From the NCBI GenBank assembly GCA_022825135.1, contig JAJDYN010000039.1, positions 1 to 46,984 of the forward strand: a DNA stretch of 46,984 nucleotides, in the 5' to 3' direction. The notes beneath the pieces are model-generated. The model was not told where the DNA came from. It did no database searches and was given only the letters and a program-made list of their open reading frames with translations. This document shows, one piece after another, positions 9,245 through 18,882 of this stretch (position 1 is the stretch's first letter; each line of letters begins with the position of its first letter). Origin of the DNA: Gemmatimonadota bacterium. GTDB taxonomy: Bacteria > Gemmatimonadota > Gemmatimonadetes > Longimicrobiales > Gaopeijiaceae. A program made the position numbers and the translations under genes.

Positions 9245-9759
9245 GCGAAGATCCCCGGGTATGCAGCGAGTGCGGCGCGGCGGAGGCCGTCGTCCATCTG
9301 ACCCAGATCGTGGACGATGTGGCCAGCGTACTGCACCTGTGCGAGAAGTGTGCCGCGTCCCGCGGGGTCAACCAGCCCTCGCCGCCCGCACACTCTCCGC
9401 TCACCGACTTTCTGTCGCAGATGACCGGCCCGGAGGAGGGCGCGGAGTCGGGAGATGAGGACAGGACCTGCACCTTCTGCGATCTTACGTTCGCCGGATT
9501 CCGGGAGAACGGACGCCTTGGGTGTCCGCATTGCTACACCACGTTCGACTTCTACCTGAAGAATCTGCTGAGGCGAATTCACGGGGGCGTGCAGCACGTG
9601 GGCAAGGTGTACCTCCCCCCGGATCCGACCGTCTCCGAGCGCGAGCAGCGCCTTGAGGGGCTGCGCCGAAAACTGCGCTACGCCATCAGTACGGAGGACT
9701 TCGAGCGGGCAGCGCAACTGAGGGACCAGATTCGTTCCCTCGAGCCCGTGACGCGGTAG
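9241..9759 (+). CDS. mcsA: McsA, activator of protein-arginine kinase
   Basis: A 172-residue zinc-finger protein. There are two pairs of cysteines in the N-terminal half (CSEC at 8-11 and CEKC about 25 residues later), a second set (CTFC and CPHC, about 76-98), and a C-terminal UVR motif (LRRKLRYAISTEDFERAAQLRDQI, about 140-165). In Bacillus McsA binds and activates McsB and contacts ClpC. The GTG start at 9241 overlaps the lolD stop (GTGA). mcsB follows after 8 bases, so the pair should be co-expressed. Confidence 0.9.
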   Translation: MSEDPRVCSECGAAEAVVHLTQIVDDVASVLHLCEKCAASRGVNQPSPPAHSPLTDFLSQMTGPEEGAESGDEDRTCTFCDLTFAGFRENGRLGCPHCYTTFDFYLKNLLRRIHGGVQHVGKVYLPPDPTVSEREQRLEGLRRKLRYAISTEDFERAAQLRDQIRSLEPVTR

Positions 9760-9767
9760 GGGAACCG

Positions 9768-10904
9768 ATGGATCACCTGTCCACGATCTTCGATCGCGGT
9801 CTGGGGTGGCTCGACGCGAGCGGTCCGGACTCCGATATCGTCCTTTCCACCCGCGTCCGCCTTGCACGCAATCTTCAGGGGTACGCGTTCGGTCCGCAGT
9901 CGCGGGTCAACGATCGCCGGGCCGTGCTCGCGCGTGTGCGGCGGACGGCGGAGAAGGTCGACCTGCTCGCCGAGGCGAGCGTTCATCCCCTTTCCGAACT
10001 GGACCGCGGAACCCGGCGGATTCTTCTGGAGCGGCGGCTCATCTCCCAGGACCTGCTTGGCGAGAAGTCGGACACCGAGCTGCCGCTGCGTGCGGCCGCC
10101 GTGGTGCTTTCGGCCCGCGATCCTGTCAGCGTGATGGTGAACGAGGAGGACCACCTGCGCCTGCAGGTGCTGGTTTCCGGTCTCGCGCTGGAAGGGGCGT
10201 GGGGCATGGTGGACGGGCTGGACGAGGATCTGGGCCGGGAGCTCCCCTACGCCTACGATCACGAGCTCGGGTATCTCACGAGTTGCCCCACGAATGTCGG
10301 CACCGGGCTGCGGGCCTCGGTCCTCATCCATCTCCCCGGGCTCGTGCTCACCAAGGAGATCGGCCGCGTACTTCAGGGGTTGAGCCAGGTCGGGCTGACG
10401 TTTCGCGGACTCTACGGGGAGGGTTCCGAGGTCGTCGGCAATTTCTTCCAGGTTTCGAACCAGACCACGCTGGGCAAGACCGAGGAGGACCTGGTCGACC
10501 ACCTCGACCGCATCGTGCGCCAGGTCATCGAATACGAAAGGCGGGCACGCCGCGTACTGATTCGTGACGCATATCAAGTCACAGAAGATAAGATATGGCG
10601 TGCCTATGGGTTACTACGCTACGCCCGATCTCTTACTTTTGAGGAAATGATGAACCTCTTGTCGGGTGTTCGCCTGGGCGCGGCGCTGAAACTTCTCCCT
10701 GGGCTCCGTGTATACTCGCTCAACAAGATCATGATCTTCACGCAGTCCGCCCATCTGGAGGATGCAGCAGGGCGGAAGCTTCCTCCCGGCGAGCGCGACG
10801 CCCACCGAGCCACCTATGTGCGCCGCATCCTGGCTACCGAGGGTGTGGTGATTCCGGACACGGAACCACCGGAGAGCAGTTCGGGCTCCGGCCGCGACCC
10901 CTGA
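9768..10904 (+). CDS. mcsB: Protein-arginine kinase McsB
   Basis: A 378-residue ATP:guanido phosphotransferase-family enzyme that phosphorylates arginines of proteins and so marks them for ClpCP. VLSTRVRLARNLQGYAF (about 26-42) is the substrate/ATP-binding start. Cys173 in TSCPTNVGTGLRA is the family's reactive cysteine. C-terminal residues RIWR/LLRYAR-type and SGVRLG are conserved in McsB. The length is normal. Codons at 10561-10660 are strikingly AT-rich (see separate entry), although the protein there looks typical. It is flanked by mcsA and clpC as in Bacillus, but ctsR is absent. Confidence 0.95.
   Translation: MDHLSTIFDRGLGWLDASGPDSDIVLSTRVRLARNLQGYAFGPQSRVNDRRAVLARVRRTAEKVDLLAEASVHPLSELDRGTRRILLERRLISQDLLGEKSDTELPLRAAAVVLSARDPVSVMVNEEDHLRLQVLVSGLALEGAWGMVDGLDEDLGRELPYAYDHELGYLTSCPTNVGTGLRASVLIHLPGLVLTKEIGRVLQGLSQVGLTFRGLYGEGSEVVGNFFQVSNQTTLGKTEEDLVDHLDRIVRQVIEYERRARRVLIRDAYQVTEDKIWRAYGLLRYARSLTFEEMMNLLSGVRLGAALKLLPGLRVYSLNKIMIFTQSAHLEDAAGRKLPPGERDAHRATYVRRILATEGVVIPDTEPPESSSGSGRDP
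10561..10660 (+). other. AT-rich codon patch within mcsB
   Basis: By hand count these 100 bases have about 44 G+C, while the rest of the gene and its neighbours are near two-thirds. The patch uses codons rare in the window in close succession (GCA, TAT, CAA, ACA, ATA, TTA, CTA, CGA, TCT, CTT, ACT, TTT). The encoded residues remain those expected for McsB. The cause is unknown: a recombined tract, a slow-translation zone or an internal regulatory element. Confidence 0.8.
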
Positions 10905-10927
10905 CGACCCGCGGGCACGAAAGGCAG

Positions 10928-13396
10928 ATGAACTACAATTTCACGGATCGGGTTCGCAAGGTGCTCGCGATGGCCAGGGACGAGGCCATCAGGCTGCAAC
11001 ACGACTATGTGGGCACGGAGCATGTGCTGCTCGGTCTGATCCGGGAGCGGGAAGGCGTGGCTGCCACCGTGCTCATGAACCTGGGCGCGGATCTCAGCCA
11101 GGTGCACCAGCGGGTGGAAGAGGCCGTTCGCAAGGGCAAGGCGACCATCGCCCTGGGTGAATTGCCCTATACCTCGCGCGCCAAGAAGGTGCTGGAGTTC
11201 GCGCTGGCCGAAGCCCGCGAACTCAACCATTCCTACGTCGGTACGGAACATCTGCTGCTCGGACTCCTGCGGGAGGAGAAGGGCATCGCCGCGCAGGTGC
11301 TCAACTCGATGAACGTGCGTCTGGACAGGGCGCGCGCGGAGTGCCTGAGGGTGCTGGGTTCCGAGATGAGTTCGGACGTCGGCGGGGGACAGGCGGTGCC
11401 GGCGGGAGGCAAGCCGGACAAGAAGTCCAAGACTCCCGCGCTCGATCATTTCTGCCGCGACCTCACGAACCTGGCCCGCGGCGGCAAGCTCGACCCGACC
11501 ATCGGCCGTCGCGTCGAGATCGAGCGGATCGTGGAGATTCTCTGCCGGCGCAAGAAGAACAACCCGGTGCTGATCGGCGAACCGGGCGTCGGGAAGACGG
11601 CCATCGTCGAAGGACTGGCCCAGATCATCGCGGCGGGGGAGATCACCGAGGCGCTCAAGGACCACCGGCTGCTGGCGCTGGACATGGCCGCGGTCATCGC
11701 CGGGACCAAGTATCGGGGCCAGTTCGAGGAGCGCCTGAAGGCGGTCATGAACGAGATCTCGCAGGGCGGTAACGTCATCCTGTTCATCGACGAACTGCAT
11801 ACCCTGGTGGGCGCCGGGGCGGCCGAAGGCGCCATCGACGCGTCCAACATGTTCAAGCCGGCGCTCGCTCGCGGTGAGCTCCAGTGCATCGGCGCTTCGA
11901 CGCTGAACGAGTATCGCAAGTACATCGAAAAGGACGGGGCGCTGGAGCGCCGTTTCCAGCCCGTGATCGTGGACCAGCCGACGCTTCCCGAGACCGTGGA
12001 CATCCTCAAGGGCCTGCGCGGCCACTACGAGGACCACCACAGGGTGAACCTGCCGGACGACTCGCTGGCGGCGGCGGCGAAGCTTTCCGACCGCTACATC
12101 ACCGACCGTTTCCTGCCCGACAAGGCCATCGACGTCATCGACGAAGCCGGGTCGCGGGCGCGCATTGCCAGCCAGGTGCCGTCGCCGGAGGTCGAGGAGC
12201 TGAAGGAGGAGCTCGCGGGGCTGGCGGGACAGAAGGAACTCGCCATCCGCAATCAGGATTTCGAGCGCGCGGCGGAGCTGAGGGACGAAGAGCGCGAGCT
12301 GCAGCGGCGCATTCGCGAGCGCCAGAAGGAGTGGCAGGAAGCACGCAGGCACCATCGCCCGGAGGTGACCGTCGAGGACGTCGCCTTCATCGTCAGCCGC
12401 TGGACCGGGATTCCCGTCACCCGGATGAAGCAGGCCGAGACCCGGCGGCTCATCAACATGGAAGACGAGCTGCACAAGCGGGTGGTCGGCCAGGACCCCG
12501 CCATACAGGCGATTTCGCGCGCCATCCGGCGCAGCCGCGCCGGGCTGAAGGATCCGCGGCGGCCCATCGGGTCGTTCATCTTCTCGGGCCCGACGGGGGT
12601 GGGCAAAACCGAGCTGGCGCGCGCTCTCGCCGAGTTCATGTTCGCCGACCGGGATGCGCTGATCCGCGTCGACATGAGCGAGTACATGGAACGGTTCTCG
12701 GTTTCGCGTCTCATCGGCGCGCCGCCGGGGTACGTGGGCTACCACGAGTCCGGCGCCCTCACCAAGGCGGTGCGGCGCCGGCCGTATTCTGTCGTCCTTC
12801 TGGATGAAATCGAGAAGGCGCACCCGGACGTCTTCAACATCCTGCTGCAGGTGCTGGATGAAGGACACCTCACAGACAACTACGGCAGGACCATCGACTT
12901 CAAGAACACCGTCATCGTGATGACCTGCAATCTGGGGGCGCGGGACATCTCCAAGGGCGGGACCCTGGGGTTCCATGAGGAGGATGCCCGCTCCGGTTAC
13001 GAGCTCATGCGCGGCAAGGTGCAGGCGGCCATCGATCGCACCTTCAACCCGGAGTTCCTCAACCGCGTCGACGACACGATCGTCTTCCACGCGCTGAGCC
13101 GGGAGGATATCGGGCAGATCGTACACATCCTGCTCCAGGAAATCCACGAGCGGCTGGACGAGGAAAGCCTGACGCTCACCCTGAGCGATGCGGCGGTCGG
13201 TTTCCTCGCGGAGCAGGGCTACAGTGAGAAATTCGGCGCCCGCCCGCTCCGGCGTGCGATCCAGCGGTACCTGGAGGATCCGCTCTCGGAGATGATCCTC
13301 ACGGCGGAATTCGGCGCCGGGGACGAGATCCAGGCCGACCTCAACGAGGCGGGGGACGGTCTTTCCCTGGGAGCCACATCCGCGACGAAGACGTGA
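10928..13396 (+). CDS. clpC: ATP-dependent Clp protease ATP-binding subunit ClpC
   Basis: An 822-residue AAA+ unfoldase. Two Clp N repeats (about 1-150) contain the paired [11 protein letters not shown] and [11 protein letters not shown] motifs. First ATPase domain: Walker [10 protein letters not shown] at 217-225. A middle domain with UVR motif [25 protein letters not shown] lies around 420-450. Second ATPase domain: Walker [10 protein letters not shown] at 554-562. The middle domain identifies ClpC rather than ClpA or ClpB. It would feed arginine-phosphorylated proteins to ClpP, which is not in this window. It lies 23 bases after mcsB, and its stop overlaps the bamA GTG start. Confidence 0.96.
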   Translation: MNYNFTDRVRKVLAMARDEAIRLQHDYVGTEHVLLGLIREREGVAATVLMNLGADLSQVHQRVEEAVRKGKATIALGELPYTSRAKKVLEFALAEARELNHSYVGTEHLLLGLLREEKGIAAQVLNSMNVRLDRARAECLRVLGSEMSSDVGGGQAVPAGGKPDKKSKTPALDHFCRDLTNLARGGKLDPTIGRRVEIERIVEILCRRKKNNPVLIGEPGVGKTAIVEGLAQIIAAGEITEALKDHRLLALDMAAVIAGTKYRGQFEERLKAVMNEISQGGNVILFIDELHTLVGAGAAEGAIDASNMFKPALARGELQCIGASTLNEYRKYIEKDGALERRFQPVIVDQPTLPETVDILKGLRGHYEDHHRVNLPDDSLAAAAKLSDRYITDRFLPDKAIDVIDEAGSRARIASQVPSPEVEELKEELAGLAGQKELAIRNQDFERAAELRDEERELQRRIRERQKEWQEARRHHRPEVTVEDVAFIVSRWTGIPVTRMKQAETRRLINMEDELHKRVVGQDPAIQAISRAIRRSRAGLKDPRRPIGSFIFSGPTGVGKTELARALAEFMFADRDALIRVDMSEYMERFSVSRLIGAPPGYVGYHESGALTKAVRRRPYSVVLLDEIEKAHPDVFNILLQVLDEGHLTDNYGRTIDFKNTVIVMTCNLGARDISKGGTLGFHEEDARSGYELMRGKVQAAIDRTFNPEFLNRVDDTIVFHALSREDIGQIVHILLQEIHERLDEESLTLTLSDAAVGFLAEQGYSEKFGARPLRRAIQRYLEDPLSEMILTAEFGAGDEIQADLNEAGDGLSLGATSATKT

Positions 13397-15819
13397 ACGG
13401 ACGCGCCGGCGCACGTGCTTCCGTGCGCATCGGAAGGCTCACGGCGATGCTCGCCGCCTCCTGCCTCCTGCCCGCCTCCCTGAAGGCACAGCAGGCGGAT
13501 CCCGCCGCGGGCACCTTCGTCGACTCCATCACCGTGGAAGGCAACGTGCGCCTGACCGACGAGGAGATTCTCGCCGACCTCCCGCTGCAGCCGCGCACCA
13601 CGATTTCCTTCCGCGACATCCAGACGGCGCTCAAGGCGCTCTGGAACACCGGTCAGTACCGGGACTTCACCATCAGCGCCGCCGGCGGCCAGGGCGAGCC
13701 GGTGCTGCTGGTTCTGGATGTCGAAGAGCAGGACATCATGGATGCGGTGACCATCGTGGGGCTCGAGCGGCTGAGCCAGGGGTCCGTTCGGGACACCGCC
13801 GACCTCCGCACCGGCGAGCCCTATTCGCCACAAAAACTCGCGATCGCGCGCGATTTCATCCGCAACGAACTCGCCGACGACGGCATACCCTTCGCGCGCA
13901 TCGACGAGCGCGTGGACGAGGTCCCCGACAAGCCGGGGCACGTGCGTCTGACTCTCGAGGTCAGCGAGGGCCAGCGCGTCACCATCGCCGAGGTCGAGTT
14001 CGAGGGCAACGAGTACCTGGCCTCCGACCAGCTTCGCGGAGCCCTCGACACAAAGCCGGAGGCGTTCTGGTGGTTCCGGCAGGGCTCATACCAGGAGAGC
14101 ACGCTCGAGGAGGATCTGTTCGCCCGGCTGCCCGAACTGTACCGCTCGCAGGGTTATCTCGACTTCGAGGTTCTGGGAGACACCCTGATCATCGACCCCG
14201 AGACGGGGAAATCGCGGCTCGAGGTCTCGGTCGACGAGGGTCCCCGCTACCGGGTGCGCGACTTCGTGGTGGAGGGGAACAGCCGTTTCCCGACCGAGCA
14301 GATCGAGCAGTTCTATCAGCCGGAACAGGGGGGACTGTTCAGCAGCTTCGGTATCGGCGGCGATGACGACGAGGACCCGGTGTTCGACGCCAGCGCCTTC
14401 GACGCGGCCGCGACGGCTGTGGGCACCCTCTACCGCAACAACGGATACCTGGGAGCGAGCGTCGAGCCGTTCTACGAGTTCGACGAGACGAACGGCGACG
14501 GCGACCCCACCCTCATGGTGGGCTGGCGCATTCAGGAAGGTCCCCCCGCGTATATCCGCCGGGTCGAGGTGGAGGGCAACGACTACACCCACGAGCGCGT
14601 CATCCGCGACCAGCTGTTTACGCTGCCCGGAGACATCTACTCCGAAGAGCGCCTGATCCAGAGCTATCAGGCGGTTTCCGCGCTCGGGTACTTCGAAACC
14701 CCGATGGAGCTTCCCAGTCTCCAGCCCGCCGGCGATGGAAGCGGAAACGTGGACATCGTCTACCGGGTCACGGAGCGGCAGACCGGCACCGTGAACTTCG
14801 GCACCGCGATGGGTGGGGGCTACGGGCTTTCCGGATTCCTGGGGTACGACCAGCCCAACCTCTTCGGGCAGGCCAAGGCGGGAAGCGTGCGCTGGGATTT
14901 CGGCCGCTACATCAACAACTTCACCCTGTCGTACACGGACCCGTCGCTCAGGCGCTCGCGCGTCAGCGGCACGATATCGGCGTTCTACACGCGCGACCGG
15001 TTCTTCCAGTTCACGACCGGCCAGCGCCGCCTGCAGGGCGGTTCCCTCCGCTTCGGGCTGCCGATGCCCGGTTCTCTGCGCACCAGACTGTTTCTGGGAT
15101 ACTCGCTCTCGCGCACCAAGTACGAGCTGTTCTCACGTTCCGACGACCGCTCCCTGTTCGGAAGGGATCCCGGCATCCTGAGTACGCTCTCCGTGAGCCT
15201 CCAGCGGCAGACCCTCAACCACAATCTCTTCCCGACCCAGGGATCGAGGCAGGTGGTGTCCGCGGAAATGAACGGGGGCATTCTGGGCGGGGACGGCGAC
15301 TTCATGAAGTATGGCGTCGAGGGCACCTGGTTCACCCCGGTGGGCCAGATTGGCAGCGGCGCCCGTCCGATCCGGACCACCCTCGGGCTCAGCGTCCGCG
15401 CGGGGGCCATCATCGGCGACGCGGAGCGCTTTCCCTTCGACCGCTACTGGATGGGGGGCGTTCAGTTCGGCGAAAGGCTGCGCGGCTATGACGAGACCAC
15501 CATCACCCCGGCCGGTTTCTTCGACCGCGGCTCGGCATCGGGGATCCTGGAAGGCGAGAGGCTGGGGAATGCGTTTCTGTCGATGACGGTGGAGTACGCG
15601 ATCCGCTTCAACGACAACCTTTCGCTCGGGTTCTTCTACGACGCGGGCAACGTCTGGGTGAGCGCGGCCGAGTTCACGCCCACGCGGCTGTTCCGGGGGG
15701 CGGGCGTCGGAGCTCAGCTGGTCACGCCTTTCGGACCGCTGGGCCTCGATTATGCATACGGGTTCGACAAGACCAATCCGGGATGGCAGCTCCATTTCAG
15801 GATGGGACCGGGCTTCTGA
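13393..15819 (+). CDS. bamA: Outer membrane protein assembly factor BamA (Omp85)
   Basis: An 808-residue protein with an N-terminal signal segment (about 12-33, ending near LKAQQ). Five POTRA-like repeats span about 38-465, each with VEGN-type strands (SITVEGNVRL, FEGNEYL, VEGNSRF, VEGNDYT). A C-terminal 16-strand barrel carries the conserved loop motif RLRGYDE (about 694-700) and a terminal Phe. A Gly/Asp-rich insertion (GIGGDDDEDP) interrupts the fourth POTRA. It inserts beta-barrel proteins into the outer membrane. The start is GTG at 13393, overlapping the clpC stop. Confidence 0.95.
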   Translation: MNGRAGARASVRIGRLTAMLAASCLLPASLKAQQADPAAGTFVDSITVEGNVRLTDEEILADLPLQPRTTISFRDIQTALKALWNTGQYRDFTISAAGGQGEPVLLVLDVEEQDIMDAVTIVGLERLSQGSVRDTADLRTGEPYSPQKLAIARDFIRNELADDGIPFARIDERVDEVPDKPGHVRLTLEVSEGQRVTIAEVEFEGNEYLASDQLRGALDTKPEAFWWFRQGSYQESTLEEDLFARLPELYRSQGYLDFEVLGDTLIIDPETGKSRLEVSVDEGPRYRVRDFVVEGNSRFPTEQIEQFYQPEQGGLFSSFGIGGDDDEDPVFDASAFDAAATAVGTLYRNNGYLGASVEPFYEFDETNGDGDPTLMVGWRIQEGPPAYIRRVEVEGNDYTHERVIRDQLFTLPGDIYSEERLIQSYQAVSALGYFETPMELPSLQPAGDGSGNVDIVYRVTERQTGTVNFGTAMGGGYGLSGFLGYDQPNLFGQAKAGSVRWDFGRYINNFTLSYTDPSLRRSRVSGTISAFYTRDRFFQFTTGQRRLQGGSLRFGLPMPGSLRTRLFLGYSLSRTKYELFSRSDDRSLFGRDPGILSTLSVSLQRQTLNHNLFPTQGSRQVVSAEMNGGILGGDGDFMKYGVEGTWFTPVGQIGSGARPIRTTLGLSVRAGAIIGDAERFPFDRYWMGGVQFGERLRGYDETTITPAGFFDRGSASGILEGERLGNAFLSMTVEYAIRFNDNLSLGFFYDAGNVWVSAAEFTPTRLFRGAGVGAQLVTPFGPLGLDYAYGFDKTNPGWQLHFRMGPGF

Positions 15820-15951
15820 TCCGGGAGGCGATCCGTCGGACCAGGGGGCCTTGCGGTTGCGCGACCATTGCAGACATCCTTTCAGGCTGTTGGTCTTCGG
15901 AAAAAAACTCGACGATTCCATCATGACCGCGCGTTCGGGGAGGCTCGGAAT

Positions 15952-16485
15952 ATGCGTGCAATAGCAGTTGTTCTCGCGGCTGGCTCCTTCTTCATGTCGG
16001 CCGATGACGCGGCCGCCCAGGGACCGCTGAGGCTGGGGTACATCGATTCGCAGGCGATTCTGGCGCAGGCCCCGGGGGCTACCGAGGCACAGGACCAGTT
16101 CGAGCGCGACATGGCTCGCTACCGGGCGGAACTGGATCAGATCGGGGAGGAACTGCAGACCATGATCCAGCAGTTCGAGCAGCAGCAGCTCACGCTTTCT
16201 CCCCAGGCGCGGGACACCCAGACCCAGAGCATCCAGGCGAAGCAGGAAGAGTACAACCAGCGCGCCGCGGAGCTGGAGGGGGAGGCCGCCGGGCGGCAGG
16301 CGGAACTGGTGCAGCCCATCATGGATCAGGTGACCGAAGCGATCGACCAGATCCGGACCGAGGGCGGATACGCCATCATCTTCGACCTTTCCGGCCAGGC
16401 GATCGTCTCCGCGGATCCCGAACTCAACCTGACCCAGCAGGTCATCGACCGACTCATGCAGAATTCGCCCACCGGCGGCCGGTGA
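15952..16485 (+). CDS. skp: OmpH/Skp-family periplasmic chaperone
   Basis: A 177-residue protein. The signal peptide (about 1-21) ends near ADDAAAQ. The mature part starts with LRLGYIDSQAILAQAPGA, the first Skp strand, followed by a long charged coiled coil (about 45-125, rich in E, Q and R). It ends with a strand pair GGYAIIFDLSGQAIVSADPELNLTQQV, typical of Skp. It would hold unfolded outer-membrane proteins for BamA. The ATG at 15952 follows GGGGAGG (15937-15943). The longer reading frame to 15868 is not needed and would hide the signal peptide. Confidence 0.93.
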   Translation: MRAIAVVLAAGSFFMSADDAAAQGPLRLGYIDSQAILAQAPGATEAQDQFERDMARYRAELDQIGEELQTMIQQFEQQQLTLSPQARDTQTQSIQAKQEEYNQRAAELEGEAAGRQAELVQPIMDQVTEAIDQIRTEGGYAIIFDLSGQAIVSADPELNLTQQVIDRLMQNSPTGGR

Positions 16486-16541
16486 GCCCGCCGTCGTCGA
16501 CGACGGCGCCCGCCACAAGCGCAGCAGGACAGGAGACGACC

Positions 16542-17579
16542 ATGGACCTTGCAGGAGCCGCCGCTCTCACCGGCGCGCGCCTGGAAGGGGAGTCCGGCTG
16601 GACCTTCGATCGAGTCGTGCCGGTGGATCAGGCCCGGCGCGGCAGGCTCGGTTTTCTCGGCGACCGGCGCTACCTCAAGCACCTGAACCCATCCTCGGCC
16701 GAGGCCCTGCTGGTGTCGGAGAGCCTTTCCGCTGCCGTTCGCGACCGCGTGCCGAACCTGTTGATCGCCGGTCGGCCGCGCCTCGCCCTGGCCCGGTTGC
16801 TGGATCGGCTCCATCCCCCGGAGGAGGCGCTTCCGGGGATCCATCCCACGGCCGTTCTGGGCAAGGGCGTCAGACTCGGCCGGGACGTGTGCATCGATGC
16901 CTGCGCGGTGCTGGAGGAGGATGTCGACGTCGGTGACCGCGCGCACATCGGCGCCCACGTATCGGTGGGCGCGGGATCGCGCATCGGCGCCGGCTCGCGT
17001 CTGCACCCGCATGTCGTTCTCTATCCGGGAACCCGGCTGGGCCGGCGCGTCGTCCTGCATGCCGGAACCGTCGTGGGCTCCGACGGCTTCGGCTTCGTGA
17101 TGAGCGAGGGCGGCCATGAGAAGATCCGCCAGGTGGGCGGCTGCATCATCGGCGACGACGTGGAGATGGGCGCCCATTGCTGCGTCGACCGGGGATCCAT
17201 CGGGGACACCGTGATCGGCGCGGGCACCAAGACCGACAACCTGGTCCATGTCGCCCACAACGTGAACGTGGGCGACCACTCCCTCCTGATCGCCCAGGTG
17301 GGCATCTCCGGCTCCACGACGCTCGGCAGGGGCGTGGTGATGGCGGGGCAGTCGGGCGCGACCGGGCACCTCGAGATCGGGGACGGGGCGCGGGTGGCCG
17401 TGCAGACGGGTGTGATCAAGGACGTCCCCGCGGGGACCAGCGTGGTCGGGTTCCCCGGGCGCCCGCGGGCGGAATACTGGAAATCCATGGCTGCGCTGCG
17501 GAAGCTTCCGGCGCTGCGGGAGCGGGTGAAGGAACTGGAAGAACGGCTGTCGGCGCTGGAGAGGAAGGACGAGTCATGA
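16542..17579 (+). CDS. lpxD: UDP-3-O-(3-hydroxyacyl)glucosamine N-acyltransferase LpxD
   Basis: A 345-residue enzyme adding the second hydroxyacyl chain in lipid A synthesis. The N-terminal uridine-binding domain (about 1-95) is followed by a left-handed beta-helix of hexapeptide repeats (about 97-310) and a helical end. With the ATG at 16542 the catalytic histidine in VHVAHNV falls at residue 239, the E. coli number. AGGAG at 16531-16535 also supports this start. The frame can be extended to a GTG at 16482 that overlaps the skp stop, but the 20 added residues look unstructured. Confidence 0.94.
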   Translation: MDLAGAAALTGARLEGESGWTFDRVVPVDQARRGRLGFLGDRRYLKHLNPSSAEALLVSESLSAAVRDRVPNLLIAGRPRLALARLLDRLHPPEEALPGIHPTAVLGKGVRLGRDVCIDACAVLEEDVDVGDRAHIGAHVSVGAGSRIGAGSRLHPHVVLYPGTRLGRRVVLHAGTVVGSDGFGFVMSEGGHEKIRQVGGCIIGDDVEMGAHCCVDRGSIGDTVIGAGTKTDNLVHVAHNVNVGDHSLLIAQVGISGSTTLGRGVVMAGQSGATGHLEIGDGARVAVQTGVIKDVPAGTSVVGFPGRPRAEYWKSMAALRKLPALRERVKELEERLSALERKDES

Positions 17580-17598
17580 CCGCGAAAGAGGAGCGTCC

Positions 17599-18882
17599 AT
17601 GAAGGGGAGCCGCCAGCGCACCATCGGCCGGGAGGTGAGCCTCGAGGGCATCGGCATTCATCTGGGGGAGCCCGCGGCGGTGTCGTTCCATCCCGCCGAA
17701 CCCGACGCCGGCATCGTCTTCCGGCGGATCGACCTGCCCGGCAAACCAGAGATTCCCGCGACCCTGGATCACGTCGTGGACACCGAGCTCGGAACGAGCA
17801 TCGGCCGGGGGGAAGCCCGGGTTCGCACTGTGGAACACCTCATGGCCGCGTTGGGCGCCAGCGGGATTTCCAACGTGCGGGTGGACGTCTCCGGACCCGA
17901 GATCCCCATCCGGGACGGGAGCTTCCTGGACTTTCTGGATGCTCTGGAGGCAGCGGGAGTGGCGGAACAGCACGCGTCTGCGCGGGTGGCCGAGCTCGAT
18001 GAACCGGTCGTTCTGCGCGCTGCCGGCGGCGAATCGTACATCCTTGCGCCCGGCGCGGGACTGCGCATCACCGCGACCATCGACTTCGAACACCCGGCTA
18101 TCGGGCGCCAGACCGGATCATTCGACGGGTTCGGCACCGGTTTTCGAGCCGATATCGCTCCGGCGCGCACCTTCGGTTTCCTCGCCGACGCGGAGGAATT
18201 GCATGCGCGCGGCCTGGCCCGGGGGGCCACCCCGGCCAACACCATCGTGCTGGACGACGAAGGCGTCGCCAACGACGGACTGCGGTTCCCCGACGAATTC
18301 CTGCGTCACAAGATCGGGGACGTACTGGGCGATCTGACGCTGTTGGGCCGCCGGCTCCGGGGCCATCTGGTGGTGGAGCGACCGAGTCACAACGGCAACA
18401 TCGAACTCGGACGCCTGGTCGCGGAGCAGCTTGACCGCGCGCCGGCCGGGCCCGCGTTCGATGTCGAGCGGATTCGGAGCTACCTGCCGCACCGCTATCC
18501 GATGCTGCTCGTGGATCGGATCGCGGCTGTCGAGGGCGGTCGCCACATCACGGGCATCAAGAACGTCACCATCAACGAACCCTTCTTCCAGGGACATTTT
18601 CCCGGACGGGCCATCATGCCGGGCGTGCTCATCGTGGAGGCGATGGCCCAGATCGGTGGGCTTCTGCTCATCGATTCCGTGGGCAACCCGCGCGACAAGC
18701 AGGTCTATCTCATGTCCATACAGAAGGCGCGCTTCCGGCGGCCGGTGGTGCCCGGCGACCAGCTGGTGTGCGAGGTGGAGCTACTGCGCTTCCGGCGCGG
18801 AACCTGCAAGATGAGAGGCAAGGGATACGTGGACGGGGTGCTGGCCGCGGAGGCCGAATTCATGGCGAGGGTCGTGGACTGA
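17599..18882 (+). CDS. lpxC-fabZ: Bifunctional UDP-3-O-acyl-GlcNAc deacetylase / 3-hydroxyacyl-ACP dehydratase (LpxC-FabZ fusion)
   Basis: A 427-residue fusion. Residues 1-285 are LpxC: Glu79 and His80 in TVEHLMAAL, zinc ligands His237 and Asp241 in [10 protein letters not shown], and His264 in PSHNGN, all within one residue of E. coli positions. Residues 287-427 are Fab[13 protein letters not shown], catalytic His333 in GHFPGR and Glu347 in IVEAMAQ, 14 residues apart as in E. coli FabZ. LpxC commits the cell to lipid A synthesis, while FabZ draws the same hydroxyacyl-ACP pool into fatty acids. The fusion is known in Bacteroidota and relatives. Nineteen bases separate it from lpxD. Confidence 0.96.
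   Translation: MKGSRQRTIGREVSLEGIGIHLGEPAAVSFHPAEPDAGIVFRRIDLPGKPEIPATLDHVVDTELGTSIGRGEARVRTVEHLMAALGASGISNVRVDVSGPEIPIRDGSFLDFLDALEAAGVAEQHASARVAELDEPVVLRAAGGESYILAPGAGLRITATIDFEHPAIGRQTGSFDGFGTGFRADIAPARTFGFLADAEELHARGLARGATPANTIVLDDEGVANDGLRFPDEFLRHKIGDVLGDLTLLGRRLRGHLVVERPSHNGNIELGRLVAEQLDRAPAGPAFDVERIRSYLPHRYPMLLVDRIAAVEGGRHITGIKNVTINEPFFQGHFPGRAIMPGVLIVEAMAQIGGLLLIDSVGNPRDKQVYLMSIQKARFRRPVVPGDQLVCEVELLRFRRGTCKMRGKGYVDGVLAAEAEFMARVVD

Noticed and set aside
15898..15951. Promoter for skp near the A7 tract
   Set aside because: The A-run at about 15900-15906 stands out, but no pair of -35/-10 boxes with acceptable spacing was found.
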